Assembly (NCBI GenBank): GCA_964539975.1
Contig: CAZIKK010000009.1
Span: forward strand, 18,806-82,805
Origin: 38-11 sp964539975
GTDB lineage: Bacteria; Bacillota; Clostridia; Tissierellales; Dethiosulfatibacteraceae
Direction: 5' to 3'
DNA: 64,000 nucleotides
A program made the position numbers and the translations under genes. This document shows, piece after piece, positions 52,216 to 61,132 of the stretch. Under the pieces are notes generated by a model. That model had not been told where the DNA came from. It ran no database searches and saw only the letters and a list, made by a program, of their open reading frames with translations. Position 1 is the stretch's first letter; each line of letters starts with the position of its first letter.

Positions 52216-53520
52216 ATGAAAAAACTAGGTTTAACCTTAGTATTTGTACTTGCTCTGTTGACTCTCTCGAGTTTCCAGGTCAACAAAGAACTGCCACAAG
52301 TCTCCCTAAATTCGGATCATTACTTCATAACCAGTACACAGGAAACAGTTTTTCTTTCAGTTTTTTTTGAAGAAACAAAAACAACCCATGATTTGTACCC
52401 TGATGGTCAGTGGTATGTCCAAGCTCCTTCTGGAAAATATGTTGAGATTTTGCAAAGCTCTAGCGCAATGCCTGAGTTTTCTATTACAGAAAATAATTTG
52501 CCTATGTTTTTATTTGAAAATCCGCCGGATAGTATGGAGATTTTAGATCCAATAACCCATTCCACCTATGAAACATTTTCTGATTATTTTATGTCTCTTA
52601 CTGAAAACGGTGCTTATCCTGTCACTATCATCGCCGAATGGTTGCCTTCAACCGAGAGACCTTATCATGGTGCGTTATCCTATGACATGCTTTTTTCGGT
52701 TACCTTAAATCCTCAAATCCAATTATTGACAGATGAACTCTACCCAGGAAACATTCTTGCCTTGGCTCTTTCTCCCATAAAGGAACATTACATAGTAGAC
52801 CTGTCTACCAACTTATCCCACGGTCTTTTCTCTAGCTTTAACAATAACGGTCAACGCTTGTTTTTCATTCCAATCGATATTTGGTCTGAAAGTGGTTTTT
52901 ACGATCTTTCCTTCCATATCCAAGATCCTACTACCCAACAAAATTGGCACCTGTCCAAGACCCTATCTGTGGATTCAAAAAACTTCGTGACTCAATATTT
53001 ATATATTGACGAACAGATTTACGAAGAAACAACTAGTGATGAAGCTTATGTGGAATTCAGACAACGGGCACAGGAAGCCAGACGTGTTTCTGACCCAGTC
53101 CAACATTGGGAAGGACCCTTTATCATGCCTGTCAAAGATGACTATGTTCTAACCACTGATTTTGCTGAAATAAGATATGTTAACGACGAAATCACTTCAT
53201 CAAGGCATTCGGGTCTCGATTTAGCTGCACCAACAGGAACCCCTATCTATGCTTGCAATCACGGTCGCATCGCATTATCAGAGTATTTGATCCTGACAGG
53301 CAATACCATTGTCATCGATCATGGTTTTGGATTATTCACTAGCTACTATCACTTAGATACTTTAGCCGTGGACGAAGATGACTTTGTTTTAAAAGGCGAT
53401 TATGTCGGGACTATGGGATCAACTGGCTTCTCAACAGGACCTCATCTACACTGGTCAATCAGTGTTTATAATACCTATGTCAATACTTGGCAAGTTACAG
53501 ACTCAGACTTTCTGCCTTAA
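52216..53520 (+). CDS. Exported M23-family peptidase (LytM-type)
   Basis: A 434-residue protein. The N-terminal signal peptide is MKKLGLTLVFVLALLTLSSF. About 300 residues without known domain follow. The C-terminal M23 zinc endopeptidase domain has HSGLDLAAPTG (H331, D335), YYHLDTL and the HxH motif PHLHWS (H410, H412). All metal ligands seem present, so it should cut peptidoglycan cross-links or act as an activator. A TTAxGTxxG pattern of a beta-barrel is seen (LKGDYVGTMGSTGFSTG). The start ATG has a weak AAAGG site. It ends three bases from the gatB stop on the other strand, with no terminator between. Confidence 0.9.
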   Translation: MKKLGLTLVFVLALLTLSSFQVNKELPQVSLNSDHYFITSTQETVFLSVFFEETKTTHDLYPDGQWYVQAPSGKYVEILQSSSAMPEFSITENNLPMFLFENPPDSMEILDPITHSTYETFSDYFMSLTENGAYPVTIIAEWLPSTERPYHGALSYDMLFSVTLNPQIQLLTDELYPGNILALALSPIKEHYIVDLSTNLSHGLFSSFNNNGQRLFFIPIDIWSESGFYDLSFHIQDPTTQQNWHLSKTLSVDSKNFVTQYLYIDEQIYEETTSDEAYVEFRQRAQEARRVSDPVQHWEGPFIMPVKDDYVLTTDFAEIRYVNDEITSSRHSGLDLAAPTGTPIYACNHGRIALSEYLILTGNTIVIDHGFGLFTSYYHLDTLAVDEDDFVLKGDYVGTMGSTGFSTGPHLHWSISVYNTYVNTWQVTDSDFLP

Positions 53521-53523
53521 TCC

Positions 53524-54951
53524 TTACTGCGTCAATTTGTTTTCAAGGATGATTCTGACTTTGTTGGGGTTGCCTTGTCCCTTGGTAGCTTTCATGCATT
53601 GTCCCATTAAGAACCCAAAAGACTGGGTCTTGCCGACTTGGTAATCCGCCACCGCCTTGCTGTTTTCAGTCAACACCTTGTCCACCACTTCTTCCAGAAT
53701 ATTTTGTGCACTGATTTGTTGAAGTCCTCTCGTTTCGATTATCTGAAAGACTGATCGGTCAGTGTTTATCATCTCTTCAAAAACTTCTTTTGCAACTGTT
53801 CTATTGATGGTCCCTTTCTCCACTTCAATGATAAGTTCTGCCAATTGCTTTGAGGTAATTGGGATCACAGATTCCGCCTTAAGCACTCTCAAAACCTCTG
53901 TCATCATCCAATTGGCTGTTTCTTTTGGTTTTCCTGATAACTTGACTGCTGCCTCGTAGAAATCCCCCACAAGCTTTTCTTCTGTAAGAACCCTTGCTTC
54001 CTTATCTGTTAAACCGTACTCTCTCATCATTCTTTTTCTCTTGTCTTTAGGTAGTTCAGGAAGCGACTGTTTGATGTCTTTCACTTGTCCCTCCGAAATA
54101 ATAAGCTTGGGCAAATCTGGTTCTGGAAAATACCTGTAGTCATGCGCATCTTCTTTTGTTCTCATTGAGACAGTTTTTCCTTTAGACGCATCCCACCGCC
54201 TTGTCTCTTGGATGATTTTATAACCCTCTCCAAAGCGGTACAACTCAATTTGTCTACTCTCTTCTTTTTTTATGGCTTTATAAACTTCTTTCATAGAGTT
54301 CATGTTTTTTATTTCAACTTTTGTTCTCAATGTTTTTGACCCCAACTCCCTTATCGAAATATTTACATCACATCTCATGGATCCTTGTTCCATCTTACAG
54401 TCCGATATACCTGAGTAAACCAATATCCCCCGCAGGTCCTTTAAAAAAGTTACCGCTTCTTCTGCCGATCTTATGTCAGGCTCTGTTACAATTTCAATTA
54501 AAGGAATGCCTCCTCTGTTGTAATCTATCAACGTGTCATTTTGATCTTCAATATGAATCAATTTGCCTGCATCTTCCTCGATATGGATTCTTGTGATGCC
54601 GATTTTTTTTCGTTCTCCATGCTTGTCAATATCAACGAATCCATTCACACAGATAGGTAAATCGTATTGTGATATTTGGTAAGCTTTGGGCAAATCAGGA
54701 TAGAAGTAGTTTTTACGATCCATTTTATTGATCAGGTTAATCTCGCAATTTAAAGAACAACCCGCTTTTATGGCTAATTCCACTACCGACTTATTCAAAA
54801 CAGGCATAACGCCAGGCAACCCCAAACAGACAGGACAAGTATTCACATTGGGTTCATCTCCAAAACTAGTAGCGCAAGCGCAAAATATTTTAGAATTTGT
54901 TGCCAGCTCAACATGTATTTCTAGTCCAATCACGGTTTCATAAACAGCCAT
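53524..54951 (-). CDS. gatB: Asp-tRNA(Asn)/Glu-tRNA(Gln) amidotransferase subunit B
   Basis: The kinase/tRNA-binding subunit that phosphorylates the side chain of Asp-tRNA(Asn) or Glu-tRNA(Gln) before amidation. The 475-residue protein begins YETVIGLEIHVELATNSKIFC and has the metal and signature region CPVCLGLPGVMPVLN and RKNYFYPDLPKAYQISQYD. The C-terminal YqeY-like tail ends VGKTQSFGFLMGQCMKATKGQGNP. Two adjacent ATG codons overlap the gatA stop; the second (54951) is better spaced from GGAGG. Last gene of aspS-gatC-gatA-gatB. Confidence 0.96.
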   Translation of the reverse strand: MAVYETVIGLEIHVELATNSKIFCACATSFGDEPNVNTCPVCLGLPGVMPVLNKSVVELAIKAGCSLNCEINLINKMDRKNYFYPDLPKAYQISQYDLPICVNGFVDIDKHGERKKIGITRIHIEEDAGKLIHIEDQNDTLIDYNRGGIPLIEIVTEPDIRSAEEAVTFLKDLRGILVYSGISDCKMEQGSMRCDVNISIRELGSKTLRTKVEIKNMNSMKEVYKAIKKEESRQIELYRFGEGYKIIQETRRWDASKGKTVSMRTKEDAHDYRYFPEPDLPKLIISEGQVKDIKQSLPELPKDKRKRMMREYGLTDKEARVLTEEKLVGDFYEAAVKLSGKPKETANWMMTEVLRVLKAESVIPITSKQLAELIIEVEKGTINRTVAKEVFEEMINTDRSVFQIIETRGLQQISAQNILEEVVDKVLTENSKAVADYQVGKTQSFGFLMGQCMKATKGQGNPNKVRIILENKLTQ

Positions 54952-56423
54952 CATACCACCTCCATCGCTATAGGTTTCTTATCAAGAGCCAATTCTTTTT
55001 CTAGTGCATAAGCCAAACGAAATAGCGTTTCTTCTGAAAACTCATTTCCCATCAACTGAAGACCTATGGGAAGTCCAGACTTGCTAAACCCAGAAGGCAT
55101 CGATATTGCTGGGATCCCTGCCAAATTAACGCTTACAGTAAATATGTCTGCCAAATACATGGACAGTGGGTCTCCTAACTTTTCTCCTATCTTAAATGGC
55201 AAAACAGGTACAGTTGGTGTGAGAATCGCATCGTACCGCTCAAACGCGTCCTGAAACAGCTTTCTCACCTTCCTTCTAAACATCATGGCTTTATTGTAAT
55301 AGGCCTCATAGTAACCCGAAGACAAGGCATACGTCCCTAGCATAATGCGACGTTTGACTTCATTTCCAAACCCTTCCGTTCTGGATGAAATGACCCTCTC
55401 CTGGTAATCATCACAATGGCTGGCACTATACCCAAATCTGATGCCGTCGTATCTGCCTAGATTTGAACTGGCTTCTGCCGAAGAAATGATGTAGTAAGCG
55501 GACAGTCCGGATTCTGGTATGGGCAAAGAGAAACTAGACACAATAGCGCCTTCTTTTTCTAATTGTTTTGCGCCTTCCAATACTGAATTTCTTACCTCGG
55601 GGTCAACACCTTTACCGAAAAATTCTTCAGGCAATCCAATTCTCAATCCTTTTACACCTTTTTTCATGATTGAGACATAATCTTTGTCGTAACCTTTTTC
55701 TCTTGATGTGGCATCTTTGGGATCATGGCCTTGAATCACCTTCAATGCACAAGCTGCATCTTCCACATTTTTTCCAAATGAGCCGATTTGATCAAGGGAT
55801 GAACCAAAGGCAATCAATCCATACCGGGAAACCGTTCCATAAGTCGGTTTCACTCCCACTACACCGCAAAATGATGCCGGCATCCTGATGGATCCCCCTG
55901 TATCTGACCCATATGTCACAGTAGCAAACCCAGCTGCCAAACCTGCGGCTGACCCGCCAGAAGACCCACCAGGCACATAATCCAGATTCCATGGGTTTCT
56001 TGTGGGATAAAATGCCGAATTCTCATTAGATGACCCCATGGCAAATTCATCCATATTGTACTTCCCAAGTATGACCAATCCTTCTTTCTTCAACTTTTCT
56101 ACCACACCTGCATCGTATGGCGGTTCAAAATCCATCAGCATTTTTGATGCGCAAGTAGTTCTGATGCCTCTTGTGCAAATATTATCTTTAAGACCTGTTG
56201 GCACGCCTTCCATCCATTTTATCGACTTCCCGTCAGCTATTTTTTTGTCTACTTGAGCCGCTTGTTCTAAGGCTTCTTCTTCACATATCGTGATCATAGC
56301 CTTTACGTTTTTATCATGCCTCTTCATTCTATCTAAGTAAGCCTTTACCAACTCAACGTCTGAAAACTCTTTTCTCCGAAGTCCTACTTGTACATCTTTG
56401 ACTCTCATTGACTCTATTCCCAT
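54951..56423 (-). CDS. gatA: Asp-tRNA(Asn)/Glu-tRNA(Gln) amidotransferase subunit A
   Basis: The amidase subunit that releases ammonia from glutamine or asparagine and passes it to GatB. The 490-residue amidase-signature protein carries the Ser-cisSer-Lys triad: the lysine in GVPTGLKDNICTRG, and the serines in GGSSGGSAAGLAAG and YGSDTGGSIRMPASFCG. The start is MGIESMRV, eight bases after GGAGG. It follows gatC by a short gap and overlaps gatB. Confidence 0.97.
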   Translation of the reverse strand: MGIESMRVKDVQVGLRRKEFSDVELVKAYLDRMKRHDKNVKAMITICEEEALEQAAQVDKKIADGKSIKWMEGVPTGLKDNICTRGIRTTCASKMLMDFEPPYDAGVVEKLKKEGLVILGKYNMDEFAMGSSNENSAFYPTRNPWNLDYVPGGSSGGSAAGLAAGFATVTYGSDTGGSIRMPASFCGVVGVKPTYGTVSRYGLIAFGSSLDQIGSFGKNVEDAACALKVIQGHDPKDATSREKGYDKDYVSIMKKGVKGLRIGLPEEFFGKGVDPEVRNSVLEGAKQLEKEGAIVSSFSLPIPESGLSAYYIISSAEASSNLGRYDGIRFGYSASHCDDYQERVISSRTEGFGNEVKRRIMLGTYALSSGYYEAYYNKAMMFRRKVRKLFQDAFERYDAILTPTVPVLPFKIGEKLGDPLSMYLADIFTVSVNLAGIPAISMPSGFSKSGLPIGLQLMGNEFSEETLFRLAYALEKELALDKKPIAMEVV

Positions 56424-56435
56424 TGCAAACACCTC

Positions 56436-56720
56436 CTAATCAACTATTTTGGGTATTCTTATAGCTGTTCCTTGCCGGTTCTTTATATTTCTATACAAAC
56501 CCTCTTTGTTCTCAAAAAAACATGCTTTATCTTCTCTCAACCTCACTGATTCTGAATTCAAATCTTCATCGGTCCATTGCGTCAGGTCTTCTTCTCCTAT
56601 CTGGCCAAAGTGATGGAGAATCTCAGTGAATTCCTTCACATATGTTTCTATATCTTCCTCTTTCAATCTTAATTTCGCCAACGCAGCCATTTCCTTGACC
56701 GTCTCCCTTGTGATTTTCAT
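56436..56720 (-). CDS. gatC: Asp-tRNA(Asn)/Glu-tRNA(Gln) amidotransferase subunit C
   Basis: A 94-residue linker subunit that wraps around GatA and GatB. It shows the usual KEMAALAKLRLKEEDIETYVKEFTEILHHFGQIGEEDLTQ, though the C-terminal end is less conserved than normal (ENKEGLYRNIKNRQGTAIRIPKIVD replaces the common 'VLxNAP...Y..VPKVIE'). The start is MKITRETV, four bases after GGAGG. It sits between aspS and gatA. Confidence 0.93.
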   Translation of the reverse strand: MKITRETVKEMAALAKLRLKEEDIETYVKEFTEILHHFGQIGEEDLTQWTDEDLNSESVRLREDKACFFENKEGLYRNIKNRQGTAIRIPKIVD

Positions 56721-56748
56721 ATGCCCTCCTACTCTCAACATTTTTAAT

Positions 56749-58041
56749 TCATGGTTTGATTCTAGTCATGTCTCTTGGGAAAAGTGTTGCTCGTCTAATG
56801 TTATCCAATCCAAGAAGCATCATCGTGATCCTTTCCAACCCAATTGCAAATCCACCGTGGGGCGGCATTCCATACCGAAAAGACTCTAAATAGAAATCAA
56901 AATCCTCAGGTTTTCCTCCAAATCGAAGTATGTTTTCCGTCAACTGATCGTAATCATGAATTCTTTGACCACCTGTCGTGATTTCAAGACCTTTGAATAT
57001 TAGGTCAAAAGACCTTGTCATCCCGGAATCTCTCTCATCTGGCATGGTATAAAGTGGCCTTTTGCTTGCGGGATAAGTTGTCAAAAAAACAAAATCAGAC
57101 TGGAACTCTTTTTTCACATACTGAGCTAATAGTTGCTCTCCCTCTGAATCAATGTTGCCCATGGGAGATGTTTTTCCGTAAATATCCATTAGTATCTCTT
57201 GGGCAGCCTTCAGCTTAATTCGCGGTATTTGATCAATCCGAGGTAAGGTCACATCAAGAAATGCCAATTCTTTTTTGCAGGTTGCTTCCAGGTGTGCCAT
57301 CACATGTTTTAGAAGTCTTTCCTCCAAATCCATGATCTCTTCATCGCTTTCAATGAATCCCATTTCAAGGTCAAGGCTTATATATTCATTTAGATGCCTC
57401 CAAGTATTGTGTGGCTCTGCTCGATAAGCTGCGCCAATTTCAAACACTCTTTCAAAACCTGCTCCCACCAACATCTGCTTATAAAATTGCGGGCTTTGAG
57501 CCATAAAAGTCCGATTTCCAAAATAGTCCAGACTAAACACCTGCGATCCTCCTTCTGTTTCAATCCCAACAATTTTAGGTGTGTGGACCTCCGTAAATTC
57601 TTCTTGAATTAAGAATTGTCTAAAAGCCTGTACAATTTCTTGTTGAATCGTAAAAACCCATCTTCTATCCATTCTTCTCAGTGAAATGGTCTGGTGATCC
57701 AATTGCTTTTCCAATGCCGCCTGGATTTCTCTGCCGTTGATAGAAAAAGGCAGCAGATCGTATTTTGCCTCTCCCTTGATTTCTAAAGATTTCACAATGA
57801 CTTCGATACCTGAATTATCTTCTTCACTTTTAATAAGCCTTCCAAATACCAGCACAGACGATTCCAACTTGATCTTTGAGCTTATCAGACTTTTGTCCAT
57901 CACCATTTGGACAATCCCTGTCCGATCTCTCAGATCAATGAAAGCAAAATCTTTAAACTTCTTGATTCTGTGAATCCATCCAAAGAGTTTGACCTCTTCA
58001 TCTTTTGAATCTCTCAAATCTTTCACCCATGTTCTTTTCAT
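56749..58041 (-). CDS. aspS: Aspartyl-tRNA synthetase, archaeal-type (likely non-discriminating)
   Basis: A class II synthetase of 430 residues. This is the length of archaeal/eukaryal AspRS; standard bacterial AspRS has about 590 residues because of a GAD insertion, which is absent. An N-terminal OB anticodon domain (VKLFGWIHRIKKFKDFAFIDLRDRTG) precedes motif 2 (FERVFEIGAAYRAEPHNTWRHLNEY) and motif 3 (PPHGGFAIGLERITMMLLGLDNIRRATLFPRD). Being followed directly by gatCAB, it most likely misacylates tRNA-Asn with Asp for GatCAB to amidate. A T-box leader precedes it. Confidence 0.93.
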   Translation of the reverse strand: MKRTWVKDLRDSKDEEVKLFGWIHRIKKFKDFAFIDLRDRTGIVQMVMDKSLISSKIKLESSVLVFGRLIKSEEDNSGIEVIVKSLEIKGEAKYDLLPFSINGREIQAALEKQLDHQTISLRRMDRRWVFTIQQEIVQAFRQFLIQEEFTEVHTPKIVGIETEGGSQVFSLDYFGNRTFMAQSPQFYKQMLVGAGFERVFEIGAAYRAEPHNTWRHLNEYISLDLEMGFIESDEEIMDLEERLLKHVMAHLEATCKKELAFLDVTLPRIDQIPRIKLKAAQEILMDIYGKTSPMGNIDSEGEQLLAQYVKKEFQSDFVFLTTYPASKRPLYTMPDERDSGMTRSFDLIFKGLEITTGGQRIHDYDQLTENILRFGGKPEDFDFYLESFRYGMPPHGGFAIGLERITMMLLGLDNIRRATLFPRDMTRIKP

Positions 58042-58090
58042 TTTTCCCTCCTGTATTTATTGATTTTTACGATTATTCTCCAAATAAAAA

Positions 58091-58368
58091 ACCCCCATCC
58101 TTAAATATACATTTAAGGACGAAGGTTGTCTTCGCGGTGCCACCCTAATTAGCTTGCGCTCTCTTTAATCAGTACAGAATAATCGATACCTATCCGCTAT
58201 AACGTGCGGCCTACGACCAAATCTACTCTCCATTGGATTTCGGTTGGCAACTCAGGGATGTTTTTCAACAAATTCCGCTGTACCGGACTCTCACCACCAC
58301 CGGCTCGCTTAAACATCTTTCTTTGTTTACTCTTCCCATCAAAGTCTTTTAGATTCTCTATATTTTGT
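58091..58368 (-). promoter_or_regulatory. T-box riboswitch leader of aspS-gatCAB
   Basis: The minus strand carries the core AATTAGGGTGGCACCGCG (58133-58150), then a terminator stem built on UCCUUAAAU/AUUUAAGGA with six T residues (58091-58125). A stem I region with GAGCCGGTGGTGGTGAGAG-type bases lies upstream. An AAC triplet in TTGAAAAACATCCC is a candidate asparagine specifier, but the loop was not resolved. Confidence 0.9.
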
Positions 58369-58371
58369 ATG

Positions 58372-58400
58372 ATTATAGGCCAACTTTTATGAATTGTCAA
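58372..58400 (-). promoter_or_regulatory. Consensus promoter of aspS-gatCAB
   Basis: Minus-strand TTGACA and TATAAT, both exact, are 17 bases apart. Confidence 0.85.
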
Positions 58401-58426
58401 TAGTTTTCTTAATTAGTCGATTTTTG

Positions 58427-58435
58427 TGGTATAAT
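58427..58435 (+). promoter_or_regulatory. Extended -10 promoter of the holin-like gene
   Basis: TGGTATAAT gives an extended -10 box. No clear -35 is present. It starts 27 bases from the divergent aspS promoter. Confidence 0.5.
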
Positions 58436-58472
58436 GAATGTAATTATCAATAATAAAGGGAGGAGGGAAATC

Positions 58473-58823
58473 ATGCGCAAATTGTTAGTGCGTATCCTCA
58501 TCAATATGATTGCCATCTGGTTGGCAGCTTACTTAATCCAAGGTGTTTCATATCCTTCATTAGAAGCCTTGTTTTTCTCAGCGATTGTTTTTGGTATCAT
58601 CAATGCGATTATTCGACCTATTCTTATCGTACTATCTTTTCCTCTAACAGTTCTGACTTTAGGCTTGTTTTTATTTGTCATCAATGGCATTACCGTCCAT
58701 TTGACCGCCAGCTTGACAGGATTGCATTCAGCTTCATTTTATACATCCATAATAGCTGGTATTATCATTACCCTTAGCAACTGGTTTCTTTACAATTTGT
58801 TCGGCAAAAATATCAAACGTTAA
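58473..58823 (+). CDS. Phage holin 4 superfamily (PF04020-type) membrane protein
   Basis: A 116-residue protein with four membrane helices (RILINMIAIWLAAYLIQG; LFFSAIVFGIINAIIRPIL; LTVLTLGLFLFVINGITVHL; IIAGIIITLSNWFLYNLF). The NAIIRPILIVLSFPLTVLTLGLFLFVIN core is the hallmark of this family, which is chromosomal and widespread; a lysis role is not expected here since no phage genes are near. The start is MRKLLV after GGAGG. It is followed by the lipid kinase gene after 17 bases. Confidence 0.9.
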   Translation: MRKLLVRILINMIAIWLAAYLIQGVSYPSLEALFFSAIVFGIINAIIRPILIVLSFPLTVLTLGLFLFVINGITVHLTASLTGLHSASFYTSIIAGIIITLSNWFLYNLFGKNIKR

Positions 58824-58840
58824 GATATATGAGGTAATCA

Positions 58841-59731
58841 ATGGAAAAATACTTAGTCATATACAATCCATCTTCTGGCAAAGAAACGGTTCAACAAAAA
58901 ATGTTTCAAATTGCAAAAGAGTTCCTGATAGACCAAAACACCAGTATCACTTTCATTTCCACCAAAAAGCAGGGCGATGCTACCGAAGCAGCCAAATCTG
59001 CTTGCGCTGAAGATTATGACTTAATTATTGCATGTGGTGGCGATGGAACCATTAATGAAGTGGTCAATGGCATTATGGCTGCTCCCTGCAAAACAAAATT
59101 GGCCATCCTTCCCTCTGGGACGATGAATGATTTTGCTTCCCATATTGGCATTCCGACCACAGTTTCTGAGTTCACTTATATGTTAAAGCAGCAACACACC
59201 AAAAAAATCGATGTGGGCCGTGCGAATGACCGATACTTTATCAATGTGGTCTCTGGAGGTGCTTTTACCAATATCCCCCACGAAGTAGCTCATGAGGCCA
59301 AATCTATATTTGGTAAATATGCCTATTACTTCCAAGCTGCCATCGAAATTCCCAATCAAATTTTTAAATGTCATCCATTGACCATTCGCACAGATGATGA
59401 CACCTACAACGTAGATGCCTTGGTTTTCATAGTCAGCAACACGCCTAGCATTGGTGGGATTAAAAAAATGTCTCCTGATGCCAAATATGATGATGGTTTA
59501 TTCGATGTGGTCATCATCAAAAAAGCGCCTCCTCTGACTTTATTGGAAATCTTCTCAGGATTTGCCAGTGGCGACCATGTTCGACATAGTAGTGTTCAGT
59601 ATTTCAAAACAAGTCAGCTGACCATTGAGACCAATGAAGAACTGATCGTGGATATTGATGGAGAGTATGGTTTTACGACTCCTCTTACTATCGATATTTG
59701 CCGTGGTGCCATCGAATTGATTGTCCCTTAA
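58841..59731 (+). CDS. Diacylglycerol-kinase-family lipid kinase (YegS/BmrU type)
   Basis: A 296-residue lipid kinase: YLVIYNPSSGKETVQQ at the start, the nucleotide-binding CGGDGTINEVVNGIM, and LAILPSGTMNDFASHIGIP. The C-terminal beta-sandwich carries DAKYDDGLFDVVIIKKA and DGEYGFTTPLTI. It would phosphorylate diacylglycerol or a related lipid at the inner face of the membrane, returning DAG from wall polymer synthesis to phospholipids. It lies in a plus-strand group with the holin-like gene upstream and phr ten bases downstream. Confidence 0.93.
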   Translation: MEKYLVIYNPSSGKETVQQKMFQIAKEFLIDQNTSITFISTKKQGDATEAAKSACAEDYDLIIACGGDGTINEVVNGIMAAPCKTKLAILPSGTMNDFASHIGIPTTVSEFTYMLKQQHTKKIDVGRANDRYFINVVSGGAFTNIPHEVAHEAKSIFGKYAYYFQAAIEIPNQIFKCHPLTIRTDDDTYNVDALVFIVSNTPSIGGIKKMSPDAKYDDGLFDVVIIKKAPPLTLLEIFSGFASGDHVRHSSVQYFKTSQLTIETNEELIVDIDGEYGFTTPLTIDICRGAIELIVP

Positions 59732-59740
59732 GGAGTTTTT

Positions 59741-61132
59741 ATGCCTCACATCCGAATATTTCAATGTCTTTCAGCGCCTGACAAACCAGGTAGCTATGTT
59801 CTTTACTGGATGCAACAAAGTCAAAGAAGCCGATACAACGATGGGTTGAATTTTGCCATTGAAGAAGCCAACCGGTTAAATTTGCCCTTGCTGGTTTATT
59901 TTGGTGTGACCGATCATTTTCCAGAAGCCAACCTTAGGCATTATCACTTCATGATGCATGGACTAAAAGAGCTGCAATTTGCTTTTAGAAAAACGGGAAT
60001 CCGTTTTGTGCTTTACCATGTGTCTCCTGAAAAGGGGTGCGTTGATCTTATGAAAGACGCAGCCTGTCTTGTTATGGATAAAGGTTATCTTCGTTATCAG
60101 AAACAGTGGCGAGAGTTTGTTTTGAAAGCCGCTGCCTCCTCCGAACTGCCTGTTTATGAAGCGGACAGCCACGTTGTTGTTCCTGTCGAAATCGCTAGTG
60201 ATAAGGAAGAATACGCAGCACGCACCATTCGTTCTAAAATCATGTCCAAGCTTGACACGTATGCTCATTTGCCAAAATCCGCTCAGCTAAAGCATCAAGA
60301 TTTGGCTATTCCCATTTCCTGCTCTTATGAAATCATACAGGACCCTTTGGATTTTCTAAACACCCTAAACCTAGACCGTTCCGTTAAACCAGCCCCGCGT
60401 TTCATCAGTGGAGAACAAGCTGCGCATCAACAATTAAATCATTTTCTTGAACAGGCACTCCCTCATTATTTGGACAGGAACCAACCTGCTTCTGATTTTT
60501 GTTCTTTCTTAAGTCCTTATCTTCACTTTGGACAAATTTCACCAGTTGAAATTGTTGTAAAAACCCAGAATAGACTTGCCGAGCAACCCAATCTCTCAGA
60601 CGCTGTCCAATCATTCTTAGAAGAGCTGGTTGTCCGTAGGGAATTGGCGATCAATTTTGTTTATTTCAATCCAAATTATGACAATTTTGAATCTATGACT
60701 TACCCTTGGGCTTATGACACCATGTCCACTCATGTAGATGATTCTAGGGATTTTCTGTACACCACGGAGGAACTCACCTCCTGCAAGACCCATGACCCTT
60801 ACTGGAATGCCGCCATGAAAGAGATGGTTCACACCGGTTTTATGCATACTTACATGCGAATGTATTGGTGCAAGAAAATCATCGAATGGTCACCTGATTA
60901 CCAAACAGCCTATGAAACCGCTTTGGAACTCAATAACAAATATTTTCTGGATGGCAGAGATGCCAACAGTTTTACCGGTATTGCCTGGTGTTTCGGAAAA
61001 CATGACCGAGCATGGACTGAGAGACCTATTTTCGGTAAATTAAGGTATATGAACGACAAAGGACTCAACCGAAAATTTGACATGGCCGCATATTTAAGAA
61101 AAGTTGAACAGTGGATAGGAGAAGAACAGTGA
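59741..61132 (+). CDS. phr: Class II cyclobutane pyrimidine dimer photolyase
   Basis: A 463-residue flavoenzyme that splits UV-made pyrimidine dimers using light. The class II pattern is evident: the N-terminal YVLYWMQQSQRSRYNDGLNFAIEEAN and the FAD region with ELVVRRELAINFVYFNP, MKEMVHTGFMHTYMRMYWCKKIIEWS and LDGRDANSFTGIAWCFGKHDRAW. Class I enzymes lack these. Class II photolyases are patchy in bacteria and found in some Clostridia and methanogens. The ATG follows AAGGAG. The end overlaps the start of rlmH. Confidence 0.94.
   Translation: MPHIRIFQCLSAPDKPGSYVLYWMQQSQRSRYNDGLNFAIEEANRLNLPLLVYFGVTDHFPEANLRHYHFMMHGLKELQFAFRKTGIRFVLYHVSPEKGCVDLMKDAACLVMDKGYLRYQKQWREFVLKAAASSELPVYEADSHVVVPVEIASDKEEYAARTIRSKIMSKLDTYAHLPKSAQLKHQDLAIPISCSYEIIQDPLDFLNTLNLDRSVKPAPRFISGEQAAHQQLNHFLEQALPHYLDRNQPASDFCSFLSPYLHFGQISPVEIVVKTQNRLAEQPNLSDAVQSFLEELVVRRELAINFVYFNPNYDNFESMTYPWAYDTMSTHVDDSRDFLYTTEELTSCKTHDPYWNAAMKEMVHTGFMHTYMRMYWCKKIIEWSPDYQTAYETALELNNKYFLDGRDANSFTGIAWCFGKHDRAWTERPIFGKLRYMNDKGLNRKFDMAAYLRKVEQWIGEEQ

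Noticed and set aside
58473..58823. Phage holin or prophage remnant
   Set aside because: Despite the family name, this membrane protein is a common chromosomal gene. No capsid, integrase or lysin gene is near.
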